A stretch of 6,100 nucleotides of DNA, taken from contig CAJWZY010000146.1 in the NCBI GenBank assembly GCA_913050545.1, positions 1 through 6,100 on the forward strand, read 5' to 3'. Numbering within the stretch: the stretch's first letter is position 1; each line of letters opens with the position of its first letter. This document shows positions 1-5,893 of the stretch, one piece after another. The notes beneath the pieces were generated by a model. The model ran no database searches. It was not told the origin of the DNA and saw only the letters and a list, made by a program, of their open reading frames with translations. Origin of the DNA: an uncultured bacterium (GTDB lineage Bacteria; Planctomycetota; UBA8108). The position numbers were made by a program, and so were the translations under genes.

Positions 1-959
1 AATTTGAGATTCACCTCGCGGCTCACACGGTAGTGACTGATATTCTGGACCTTCTCTACCTGCAGGTTGAGGCTCTCGTGGAGAAAGCGCTTGATTCCGA
101 TGATCTTGGATCCATTACCCAACAGGTACAGCCTGGAGAAGTTGACCTCTCCATGCTGGCTTCTGTAAAAACCGATCGAACGGTGAATTTCACCGACCAG
201 CTCTTTGAGCTTGGGCTGGATAACGGCCTGGAAAATCTTCACGGCCTTCTGGGGCTCGCGGGAGGTTGCCAGCTTGAGCTTCTCAGCGGCGGCAAACCCG
301 AGATTGAATCTCTCCTGGATCGCCTTTGTAATCTCGTTGCCGGAATGAGGGATCGGCCTGATAAAGAACCGGTTCCCATCAATGAAAATGAGATCGGTGT
401 GCGATGCCCCGATATCGAGAAGGATCGAGGGCTCATCCAGGTCAAGGTCGTAAGCCGAGTAGTTCAGCACTCCAAGGTATCCGATCGAAACCGACTCGAC
501 CGGGAGGTCCCTGTTGGCGAACTCCAGCAGGAAGTCCTCAACGACCTCCTTCCTGATAGCAAAAAGAGCGACCTCTTTTTCTTCCCCCGGAAGGTACTCC
601 CGGTCCACGACATGAAAATCCCAGATGACCTCATCGAGAGGAAATGGAATCTGCTGCGAAGCCTCGTAGCCGACCATCTCATTGACCTTCTTGTCATCGA
701 AAGCCGGCATCTTGATAAACCGAGAGAAAGTGCCCTGCCCGGGATGGGCAACAACAACAGGATCCTTGACACTGTTGCGGGAAATAAACACCTCGAAAGC
801 TTCACGAGCCAGGGCCCCAGAATCTTCGCTGCCATCTCCAAGGGGATAATCGACCTTGTCGACGGCTAAGATTTCTACATTGCCCCCTTCGCGCTTCAAC
901 CTGACAGCCTTCAGCGAGGACTTGCCAAGATCAATGTTCCAAACTGTATTGATTGCCAT
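1..959 (-). CDS. pilM: PilM-type type IV pilus assembly protein (3' end cut by window)
   Basis: Actin-like cytoplasmic ATPase-fold protein that anchors the inner-membrane PilN/PilO platform of type IV pilus or related secretion machines. The first 319 residues are visible. The phosphate-1 loop lies at about residues 8-21 (NIDLGKSSLKAVRL), the phosphate-2 loop at 181-193 (LDIGASHTDLIFI) and an adenosine-type LLGNGSKIIGI at 279-289. Family-typical blocks are YEASQQIPFPLDEVIWDF (98-115) and EIHRSIGFYRSQH (257-269). The start is the ATG directly after an in-frame TAG, so no upstream extension is possible; AGGA about 10 nt upstream is a modest ribosome site. A long non-coding leader precedes it, so it probably has its own promoter and opens a pilus operon continuing beyond base 1. 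The family assignment is firm. A planctomycete-like flavour is recollection only. An FtsA or other actin-fold role is less likely given the QQIPF and EIHRSIG blocks. Confidence 0.87.
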   Translation of the reverse strand, partial: MAINTVWNIDLGKSSLKAVRLKREGGNVEILAVDKVDYPLGDGSEDSGALAREAFEVFISRNSVKDPVVVAHPGQGTFSRFIKMPAFDDKKVNEMVGYEASQQIPFPLDEVIWDFHVVDREYLPGEEKEVALFAIRKEVVEDFLLEFANRDLPVESVSIGYLGVLNYSAYDLDLDEPSILLDIGASHTDLIFIDGNRFFIRPIPHSGNEITKAIQERFNLGFAAAEKLKLATSREPQKAVKIFQAVIQPKLKELVGEIHRSIGFYRSQHGEVNFSRLYLLGNGSKIIGIKRFLHESLNLQVEKVQNISHYRVSREVNLK

Positions 960-969
960 CTAATTGATT

Positions 970-973
970 TCCT
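970..973 (-). promoter_or_regulatory. Weak Shine-Dalgarno of pilM
   Basis: AGGA lies about 10 nt upstream of the pilM ATG, a slightly long spacing. A better purine block is absent, and the in-frame TAG touching the ATG fixes the start. Confidence 0.45.
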
Positions 974-989
974 GGATAAGGAACCTATT

Positions 990-1009
990 CTCCGAATCAG
1001 ATCTCGGAG
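990..1009 (-). other. Hairpin in the pilM leader
   Basis: On the minus strand CTCCGA(G)AT pairs with ATTCGGAG, giving 8 base pairs with one bulged G and a 3-nt loop. It sits about 30 nt before the pilM start codon and upstream of its ribosome site. It has no U tract, so it is not an intrinsic terminator. It could stabilise the mRNA or affect initiation; no function is shown. Confidence 0.35.
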
Positions 1010-1290
1010 CGTAACTAAACCCCCGCGGGAATCTCCAACCCATCAATCCCAACTCCCGGCGGAAGCGAGATCGGTTGATCACCTGCAGGCTGAACGAAAT
1101 TGATATTTAAATTCTGTCTGGAGTCGAGACCACAAAACTGAACGGATAAACACCCGCTCAAAATGCTCAGTAAATATTCAAACCGGACGGGAGCGAAGCC
1201 TCTCTCCCTCTTCTAAGTCTAATCAAGAGACCTGAATCAGTCCAAAATTCACCTAACACTTTGTTATTGCTGCATTTCGCAAGTCTTTAG

Positions 1291-1320
1291 ATCGTATCAC
1301 ACCCTCCGATAACAAGTCAA
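1291..1320 (-). promoter_or_regulatory. Sigma-70-like promoter candidate, extended -10, toward pilM
   Basis: On the minus strand a TTGACT -35 (1315-1320) is followed after 18 bases by TACGAT (1291-1296). TGA directly precedes the -10, matching the extended TGN form. Transcription would start near 1284 and give a leader of about 325 nt before pilM. It is the better-placed of the two promoter candidates for pilM. The call rests on hexamer matches only. Confidence 0.42.
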
Positions 1321-1470
1321 TCGCAGTGCCGATTGCTGCTCATAAATCCCTGCTTCAGGCCATACACCAGCAGGAAGAACCCAACAAATTGGTCTCCTGC
1401 TGCAAACACAGAACCGATTTTCAGAGATGTTCTCAAACCAGGTTCACAACAAATCATCACGCAGTCTCAT

Positions 1471-1489
1471 CCAGCGGGAGCCTCACTGG
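1471..1489 (-). other. Six-base-pair stem-loop in structured spacer
   Basis: CCAGTG and CGCTGG pair (five Watson-Crick pairs plus one G-U) around the 7-nt loop AGGCTCC. No U tract follows. It lies next to the larger foldable segment at 1501-1554 and may belong to the same RNA element. Confidence 0.35.
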
Positions 1490-1500
1490 GATTCTCCCCG

Positions 1501-1554
1501 GGAAAACACCTGGCCTGGACTCGAAAAGAAACCATCCAGGAATCAGGTATTCCC
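1501..1554 (-). other. Long imperfect hairpin with a competing small hairpin
   Basis: On the minus strand CCTGGA pairs with TCCAGG across a 15-nt loop. ACCT pairs with AGGT outside it, and GGGAA with TTTCC outside that, giving one long interrupted stem. A competing 5-bp hairpin, GGAAT-ACCTG-ATTCC, uses some of the same bases, so the two folds exclude each other. Such alternatives occur in switch-like leaders, but I recognise no known family here. Confidence 0.35.
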
Positions 1555-1578
1555 GGCATCGGCCCAGTCATACGCGAA

Positions 1579-1591
1579 TCCGGCTACCGGA
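1579..1591 (-). other. Small GC hairpin TCCGG-TAG-CCGGA
   Basis: A 5-bp stem with a 3-nt loop. Its left arm can alternatively pair with an upstream ACCGG (near 1605-1609), again giving a choice of folds. It sits within the inverted-repeat cluster upstream of pilM. Confidence 0.3.
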
Positions 1592-1687
1592 AACCAATGG
1601 CTCACCGGTTGCCAAATGCGAACTCAATTCGATTGAAAGTAGCTTGCTGTCAAATTCTTACGGATTGCCTTGGTGAGGCAAAACGCG

Positions 1688-1717
1688 AGTCTACAAGTTG
1701 ATTCAACGCCAAGTCAA
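1688..1717 (-). promoter_or_regulatory. Sigma-70-like promoter candidate with palindromic operator-like site
   Basis: On the minus strand TTGACT (1712-1717) and TAGACT (1688-1693) are separated by 18 bases. The spacer contains the near-palindrome GTTGAATCAAC (1697-1707), placed where a repressor would block polymerase. It lies just downstream of the glycosylase operon, so its transcript would cover the foldable region and could reach pilM about 720 nt later. Hexamer matches are moderate. Confidence 0.38.
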
Positions 1718-1750
1718 GGGACAAGAGAGCCGGAGAAAACATACCTGTAG

Positions 1751-1774
1751 TCAACTCGGGAATAACCGAATTGA
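1751..1774 (-). terminator. Possible terminator after the glycosylase operon
   Basis: Reading the minus strand, TCAATTCGG pairs with CCGAGTTGA (9 bp, one G-U) around the 6-nt loop TTATTC, beginning 13 nt after the glycosylase stop codon. The only U-rich stretch (TTTTCT) follows about 11 nt later rather than directly, so it is weak as an intrinsic terminator. It may instead protect the mRNA 3' end. Confidence 0.4.
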
Positions 1775-1787
1775 AGCTCCCCTGGCC

Positions 1788-2612
1788 TTATGAAGGCAGT
1801 GGCAGGGAAAGCCTGCTCATGACAGCCTTGATATCCTGCCAGGCCTTGCTCTTTTCGTGAGGACTTCGCAAAAGGTATGCTGGATGGTAGGTAACCCGGA
1901 CCGCAACACCATCGTAGTCGTGAAATTTTCCTCTCAGGCTCCCAACGCTGGCTTCGCTCGAGAGCAACGCCTTGGCAGCCACTCCACCGAGGGCACAGAT
2001 CACCTCGGGCTGGATAATTTCCACCTGGCGGCGGAGATAGGGCATGCATGCGGCAATCTCCTCGGTAACCGGGTTGCGGTTCTCGGGGGGCCTGCACTTG
2101 ACTATATTAGCTATGTAGACCTGCTCGCGCTCGAGCCCCATGGCCTTAATGATATCGTTGAGCAATTGGCCGGCCTTGCCGACAAAGGGCTCCCCTGCCA
2201 GGTCCTCATCCCGCCCGGGTCCCTCACCCACAAACAGCAGCCGGGCTCCAGGGTCCCCCACCCCGAAAACCGTATTGGTTCGCCCCTCACAGAGACCACA
2301 GAGAGTGCAACCTGCCACCTCTGCCTCGACAGGTTCGAGAGCCGCCCCCTTTTCCGGCCCTGGCAGGCTCTCAGGAGCTACCGCAGTCTCCCGCACAGTT
2401 GTTCCAGTCTCCCCCCCGGCAGGAGGTCTCGTTCCCTCACCCGCACGATCGGCTGTCGGAGAGTCCTCCACTGGCACCCGTGCAGGATCAGACGCAACCG
2501 GCATATCCCAGCCGAAATCACGATTCAATTCCAGCTGCTGACGAAGGGTCCGAATCGCATCAAGCGCCGGAGTCCCGCCTTGATCACGCAAGTCCTCAGG
2601 AATTTCGACCAT
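1788..2612 (-). CDS. Family 4 (type 4) iron-sulfur uracil-DNA glycosylase
   Basis: Excises uracil from DNA, starting base-excision repair of deaminated cytosine. The catalytic domain spans about residues 100-270 of 274. Four cysteines suited to the family's 4Fe-4S cluster are visible: C102 and C105 (CTLCGLC, with C108 a spare), C173 (KCRPPENRNP) and C189. Motif A is GEGPGRDEDLAGEPFVG at 129-145 and motif B is HPAYLLR at 243-249. Both are diagnostic and appear intact. The first 100 residues are an extension: a short amphipathic start, then a Pro/Ala/Glu-rich low-complexity linker; similar tails occur in several phyla. GGTGAGG lies 7 nt before the ATG and supports the start. It begins 24 nt after the mtaB stop, so it is probably co-transcribed as the last gene of the operon. 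Confidence 0.94.
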   Translation of the reverse strand: MVEIPEDLRDQGGTPALDAIRTLRQQLELNRDFGWDMPVASDPARVPVEDSPTADRAGEGTRPPAGGETGTTVRETAVAPESLPGPEKGAALEPVEAEVAGCTLCGLCEGRTNTVFGVGDPGARLLFVGEGPGRDEDLAGEPFVGKAGQLLNDIIKAMGLEREQVYIANIVKCRPPENRNPVTEEIAACMPYLRRQVEIIQPEVICALGGVAAKALLSSEASVGSLRGKFHDYDGVAVRVTYHPAYLLRSPHEKSKAWQDIKAVMSRLSLPLPS

Positions 2613-2636
2613 CTCACCACCTCACCACAGCCTGGA

Positions 2637-3980
2637 TCAGGATACAGGACCGGCGACATTGACAGGAATTTCATCCCAATGTCCCTGCAATCCACTGTCT
2701 GTAATCTTATCAACTTTCACCGCCTGAAGCGTACCCTGAAACCTCCTGAGAGCTCCAGCGGATGGTGCAGGAAAAGAGACCCTGAGGTAGCGCTGCGCCA
2801 TTCCAACCAGGTAATTCTCATCCCCCTTGACGGGTCCTTCAACCAGCACCTCGAGGCTGCGTCCGAGAAACCGCTTCCTGTAGGCAAGATTCAGCTTCCT
2901 GTCGAGCTCGCCAAGAACTCCTGAGCGGCGTCGAACCTCTGCCTGGTCAACCACATCCCGCTTCAAAGATGCAGCCAGGGTGCCCTCGCGCATGCTGAAG
3001 GGAAAGACATGAATCTTGGAGAAAGCAAACTCCTCGCACCGCTCCAGGGTCTCTGAGAAATCCTCCCCGGTTTCACCCGGATGTCCCACGATCACATCCG
3101 TTGTCAGCGACGGGTCGACAAAACGTTTTCGCAACCCCTCCACAGCCCGGCGGAAATCGTCAATCGTATAACCCCGCCGCATGATCTCCAGGACCCTGTC
3201 TGATCCGGACTGGAGAGGGACATGCCAGTGCCGGCAGAAAACCGGGTTCTCCAGCAGGTCAAGCAGCCGGGGAGTAAAAGCCCTGGCGCCCAGTGAACTG
3301 AGGCGAACCCGCCGCAGTCCAGGCACCTCAACAATTTCTGTAAGGAGGTCGACAAGGACCCTGGGAGACTCAAAATCGAGGCCGTAATCCTGCAGGTGGA
3401 CACCTGAGATGACAACCTCCACATAGCCATTATCGACAAGCCTCCGGATCTCATCGATCACGTCGCCGGCGGCACGACTTCTGGACAGGCCGCGCAGAAA
3501 GGGGATCGTGCAGAAGCTGCAGTAATTGCTGCACCCGTCCTGGACCTTGACCGTTGCACGGGTACGGTCGCCGAAACCGGAAATGCTCAAATCAAAGATG
3601 TCACGCATCTCAGAAGGAATCTCGTCACCCGGGTCCCAGCAACCATCGAGAAAGCTCGCCACCATCGGCTTCTCCTTGTTGCCGCCGAGCAGGGCTACCT
3701 GGGGAATCCGGCTGAAGGACTCCTTCTCTTCATCGCTGGAGCAGCCCACCACTACGATTCGAGCCTGCGGGTTCGTTCGCGCAGCGCGCTGGATGTACTT
3801 GCGGCTCTTGATTCCGCTCTGGGCCGTAACCGAGCAGGTATTTACAACGTAAACATCCGCCGGATCAGAGGCCTTGACCTCTTCATAGCCCAGCTCGAGC
3901 ACCTCGCGGCGAATCGCCTCCGTCTCGTATTGGTTGATCTTGCAACCAAGAGTGATAAATGCAGCCGTTTTACTGTCCAT
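2637..3980 (-). CDS. mtaB: tRNA t6A37 methylthiotransferase MtaB (radical SAM)
   Basis: Adds a methylthio group to C2 of N6-threonylcarbamoyladenosine at tRNA position 37 (ms2t6A), which stabilises decoding of ANN codons. The order is typical. The N-terminal UPF0004/MTTase domain has its three cluster cysteines at C13 (TLGCKINQYETE), C49 (VVNTCSVT) and C80 (VVGCSS). The radical SAM domain carries C150-x3-C154-x2-C157 (CSNYCSFC). HVPLQSGSD lies at 253-261, VGHPGET at 298-304, and a C-terminal TRAM-like segment spans about 374-436. TLGCKINQYETE separates MtaB from MiaB and RimO. At 447 residues the length is normal. The ATG start gives a full N-terminus, but no clear Shine-Dalgarno precedes it. 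It lies 72 nt downstream of coaD and 24 nt upstream of the glycosylase gene. Confidence 0.94.
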   Translation of the reverse strand: MDSKTAAFITLGCKINQYETEAIRREVLELGYEEVKASDPADVYVVNTCSVTAQSGIKSRKYIQRAARTNPQARIVVVGCSSDEEKESFSRIPQVALLGGNKEKPMVASFLDGCWDPGDEIPSEMRDIFDLSISGFGDRTRATVKVQDGCSNYCSFCTIPFLRGLSRSRAAGDVIDEIRRLVDNGYVEVVISGVHLQDYGLDFESPRVLVDLLTEIVEVPGLRRVRLSSLGARAFTPRLLDLLENPVFCRHWHVPLQSGSDRVLEIMRRGYTIDDFRRAVEGLRKRFVDPSLTTDVIVGHPGETGEDFSETLERCEEFAFSKIHVFPFSMREGTLAASLKRDVVDQAEVRRRSGVLGELDRKLNLAYRKRFLGRSLEVLVEGPVKGDENYLVGMAQRYLRVSFPAPSAGALRRFQGTLQAVKVDKITDSGLQGHWDEIPVNVAGPVS

Positions 3981-4052
3981 GGCCGGTAGATGGTCGCCAG
4001 TGAAGCTTTCCAGTCAAGTGCTTTCCCTGCGAATAAGCGGCCGGAAACGTTT

Positions 4053-4553
4053 TCAGGAAGACGACTTCTTCCTGAGGGCCTCCTCGACCCCCCCGGTGAC
4101 AAGGGAATCGAGACGGCCGCCGGCAGCCGCAATCTCACGCACCAGGCTTGATGAAATAAAAGAGGTGCCCGGGCTGGCCGGCAGGAATACCGTGTCAAGC
4201 TCGCCCTCGGCGCATTCGCGATTGGTGAGAGCCATCGGCAACTCAGAAGCGAGGTCCGCACCCGAGCGCAGTCCCCGGACGATCCACCGTGCCCCCAGCT
4301 TGCCGGCAAGCTGCACAGTGAGCCCCTCGAAAGAAGTGAACTCTAATTTCCCGCTGCCGCCAAGAGCTGCGGTTTCAGCCCTCAAGAGGTCGAGTCGTTC
4401 ATCGGAAGAAAACAAACACTCCTTCGATGGGTTCGCCACCACCGCGACATGCAGCACATCAAAAAGATCCCTGGCCCTTTCGATAATCTCCAGGTGCCCT
4501 CGTGTTACCGGGTCGAAACTACCCGGATAGACAGCGATTGATTCAGTGCTCAT
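4053..4553 (-). CDS. coaD: Phosphopantetheine adenylyltransferase CoaD
   Basis: Transfers AMP from ATP to 4'-phosphopantetheine to form dephospho-CoA, the penultimate step of coenzyme A synthesis; cytosolic, usually hexameric. At 166 residues it is close to the usual 160. The nucleotidyltransferase motif GSFDPVTRGH is at 11-20 (H20 is the (T/H)xGH histidine), RGLR at 93-96, and SFISSSLVRE at 131-140. The segment after RGLR reads SGADLASELPMALTNR where the family usually has DFEYE; the final Glu and the NR are kept. I chose the ATG at 4553 because GAGGA lies 4 nt upstream; an in-frame ATG at 4568 would overlap the lptD-like gene by 7 nt and lacks such a site. The ribosome site overlaps the upstream stop, suggesting translational coupling. 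Confidence 0.94.
   Translation of the reverse strand: MSTESIAVYPGSFDPVTRGHLEIIERARDLFDVLHVAVVANPSKECLFSSDERLDLLRAETAALGGSGKLEFTSFEGLTVQLAGKLGARWIVRGLRSGADLASELPMALTNRECAEGELDTVFLPASPGTSFISSSLVREIAAAGGRLDSLVTGGVEEALRKKSSS
4055..4073 (-). other. Hairpin at the coaD stop codon
   Basis: AGGAAGA and TCTTCCT form a perfect 7-bp stem with loop AGTCG on the minus strand, ending at the coaD TGA. GAAAACG follows, not a U tract, so it is not a standard terminator. It could modestly lower downstream mtaB expression or mark an RNA-processing point. Confidence 0.3.
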
Positions 4554-4557
4554 ATCT

Positions 4558-4562
4558 TCCTC
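4558..4562 (-). promoter_or_regulatory. Ribosome site of coaD overlapping the upstream stop
   Basis: GAGGA begins at the last base of the TAG stop of the lptD-like gene and lies 4 nt before the ATG at 4553. It decides between the two in-frame ATGs and suggests ribosome hand-over between the genes. Confidence 0.65.
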
Positions 4563-5893
4563 TACCATCTTGACCAGGATTCCATGCCGCTGCCGGCAAA
4601 TCCTACCGGGCGGAAGTTGATCGAAAAGGTCTGGTTGTCATCTTCACCCGCATCGAAGGAATACTCAAAGAACAAAGCGTAACGATGAAAAACCCGCCCC
4701 AGGGTGAAGCTCACTTCAGAATCCTTTTCACTCTGGATATTCCGCGCATAGTAAAACTGTGCGCGCCACTTTTCCTGCGGATACAGGGACAACAGTCCAT
4801 AAACAAAATTGCTGTCCTCGCCAGCACCTACAGCCTTCGCGTTTACATTTCCGAGCGTCGCCGAGAACAAGCCGGGGACGACCTCTGCCCGAATTGAATT
4901 GTCCATGCGCTCGTCGCTGAACCCGTCGTTTGGATCAAGAGCAATCCAGGAGCGCAGGGACAGGGACTCGCTGGCCCGCAGGGTATGGTCGAGAAAGAGC
5001 AGCGAGAGGTCTTCCCCGCCGTTGTCTCGCTCCCCCTGCGGATAGAAGACGAGGCTGACCTCGCTGTCGAGGAGATGATGGCGCCTGAAGGATGACTGCT
5101 TCAGAGCAACATTGCGCCGTCCCAGGAGTGGACGTTCCATCTGGCCGCCATCCTCCCGGTTGAATCTCGAGACCAGGGCCTGGCGAAGTGACAGGGATAC
5201 CCGCTGGGTAACGTCAAAAGAATCCACCTCGTCGATCCCGAAGGTCTCACCAGGGGACAGGTCGCTGGAGAATACATTCAGGTAGGAGACCTCGGGCACC
5301 ACGAGATGCTTGAAACTGTCTACCCCAAAGAGCTCGGAGAGAGCCCCTCCACCAGTGGCGGGAAATGTCTTCGACCATTGCTGGCTGACAGTGACCCCTG
5401 ATCCAAAGGCCGTTCGATCAGTGAAATCCCTTGATGGGTCGAGCACTTTCTCATAGCCGGTGTAGCGCGCAAAGGTCCATGGGCGAACCTCCAGGTAGGG
5501 ACTCAGCCAGTCAAGCGGATAGGACCAGCCATTGTAGAGATCGAGACGTCCATGCCTGGGAGTATCGCTGGTTCCATCAGCAGAGCGACGGCGCAGGTTG
5601 GCAGCAGCAGCCTGCAGGTCCATGTAGAGGCCCGAATCAAACACCGGCTGCTGGTAGAGGCTCAACTTAAGCTCCGGGAGCCGTTCTATTGTCTCATCGA
5701 AGTCATTGACCCTGTACTTGTAGAGAGCTCCAAGGTGGAGGTTGTCCCCAAGATTGCGCCGCAGAGAGACCAGGCTCTCCTGCTCCTTTTCCTGCTTGGC
5801 CACCGTCTCGAAATACTCGTTGAGGAAATTCCTGTCCGATTGGGCCGAATACTCGATGTCAATCGTCCCCAGCCCGGAGACTGCCTGGCGATG
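4562..5893 (-). CDS. lptD: LptD/OstA-like LPS-assembly outer-membrane protein, C-terminal part; 5' end lost at a junction
   Basis: LptD forms the outer-membrane barrel that places lipopolysaccharide on the cell surface. About 443 residues are visible, all from the barrel half; full proteins are usually 700-900 residues. LptD-like segments, in order, are HRQAVSGLGTIDIEYS, SDRNFLNEYFE, VNDFDETIERLPEL, then alternating strand-like stretches with acidic turns. The chain ends in Trp (SWSRW), the aromatic terminus typical of outer-membrane barrels. The first legal in-frame start is a GTG at 5803, but it has no ribosome site, and 30 family-like residues continue upstream of it to about 5893. Beyond this the same frame turns Arg/Ser-rich, the complement of a plus-strand gene. 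I therefore treat the gene as truncated by rearrangement or misassembly, not started at 5803. No signal peptide or OstA N-domain is present. The LptD family is likely, not certain. Confidence 0.72.
   Translation of the reverse strand, partial: HRQAVSGLGTIDIEYSAQSDRNFLNEYFETVAKQEKEQESLVSLRRNLGDNLHLGALYKYRVNDFDETIERLPELKLSLYQQPVFDSGLYMDLQAAAANLRRRSADGTSDTPRHGRLDLYNGWSYPLDWLSPYLEVRPWTFARYTGYEKVLDPSRDFTDRTAFGSGVTVSQQWSKTFPATGGGALSELFGVDSFKHLVVPEVSYLNVFSSDLSPGETFGIDEVDSFDVTQRVSLSLRQALVSRFNREDGGQMERPLLGRRNVALKQSSFRRHHLLDSEVSLVFYPQGERDNGGEDLSLLFLDHTLRASESLSLRSWIALDPNDGFSDERMDNSIRAEVVPGLFSATLGNVNAKAVGAGEDSNFVYGLLSLYPQEKWRAQFYYARNIQSEKDSEVSFTLGRVFHRYALFFEYSFDAGEDDNQTFSINFRPVGFAGSGMESWSRW

Larger units (their letters stand above)
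960..1787. other. Long spacer without a convincing protein gene
   Basis: About 830 bases separate the glycosylase stop from the pilM start. Open frames here are short, overlap in several phases and match no family I know. The minus strand holds a post-stop hairpin (1751-1774), a sigma-70-like promoter with an internal palindrome (1688-1717), a cluster of inverted repeats (1471-1680), a second promoter candidate (1291-1320), an AT-rich patch near 1095-1120 and a leader hairpin (990-1009). The simplest reading is a regulatory leader or small-RNA locus serving the pilus operon. A decayed gene cannot be excluded. Confidence 0.6.

Noticed and set aside
33..869. Plus-strand open frame of 278 codons across the pilM region
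   Set aside because: The minus strand over the same bases encodes PilM with all actin-fold motifs; the plus frame is its shadow with no recognisable content.
1317..1457. 46-codon minus-strand frame with a short hydrophobic stretch (FFLLVYGL)
   Set aside because: No ribosome site at a good distance, many Cys and rare-looking composition, and the stop overlaps a promoter candidate. Not enough to call a gene.
1600..1614. GG-N10-GC match suggesting a sigma-54 promoter
   Set aside because: The -12 element reads GAGC rather than TTGC and no A/T tract or activator site is evident.
1561..1620. GGTAGCCGG on the minus strand, reminiscent of the 3' part of c-di-GMP-I riboswitches
   Set aside because: The conserved GGCAAACC and GACGCAAAGCC segments and the closing GGGTTACC are not present in order.
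1648..1653. Perfect TTGACA -35 hexamer on the minus strand
   Set aside because: No acceptable -10 hexamer lies 16-18 bases downstream.
1326..1701. Overlapping plus-strand frames; one contains IPGIGPV, resembling the helix-hairpin-helix of IS110-type transposases
   Set aside because: The residues on either side do not follow the transposase pattern, the frames overlap in different phases, and no terminal repeats or other transposase motifs are visible. I treat it as chance.
1857..2924. Plus-strand open frame of 355 codons
   Set aside because: It lies over the glycosylase and the end of mtaB, both with intact diagnostic motifs on the minus strand, and spans their boundary.
4053..4568. Alternative coaD start at 4568 adding MVEED
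   Set aside because: The ribosome site GAGGA is ideally placed for the ATG at 4553, and the family motif begins shortly after it.
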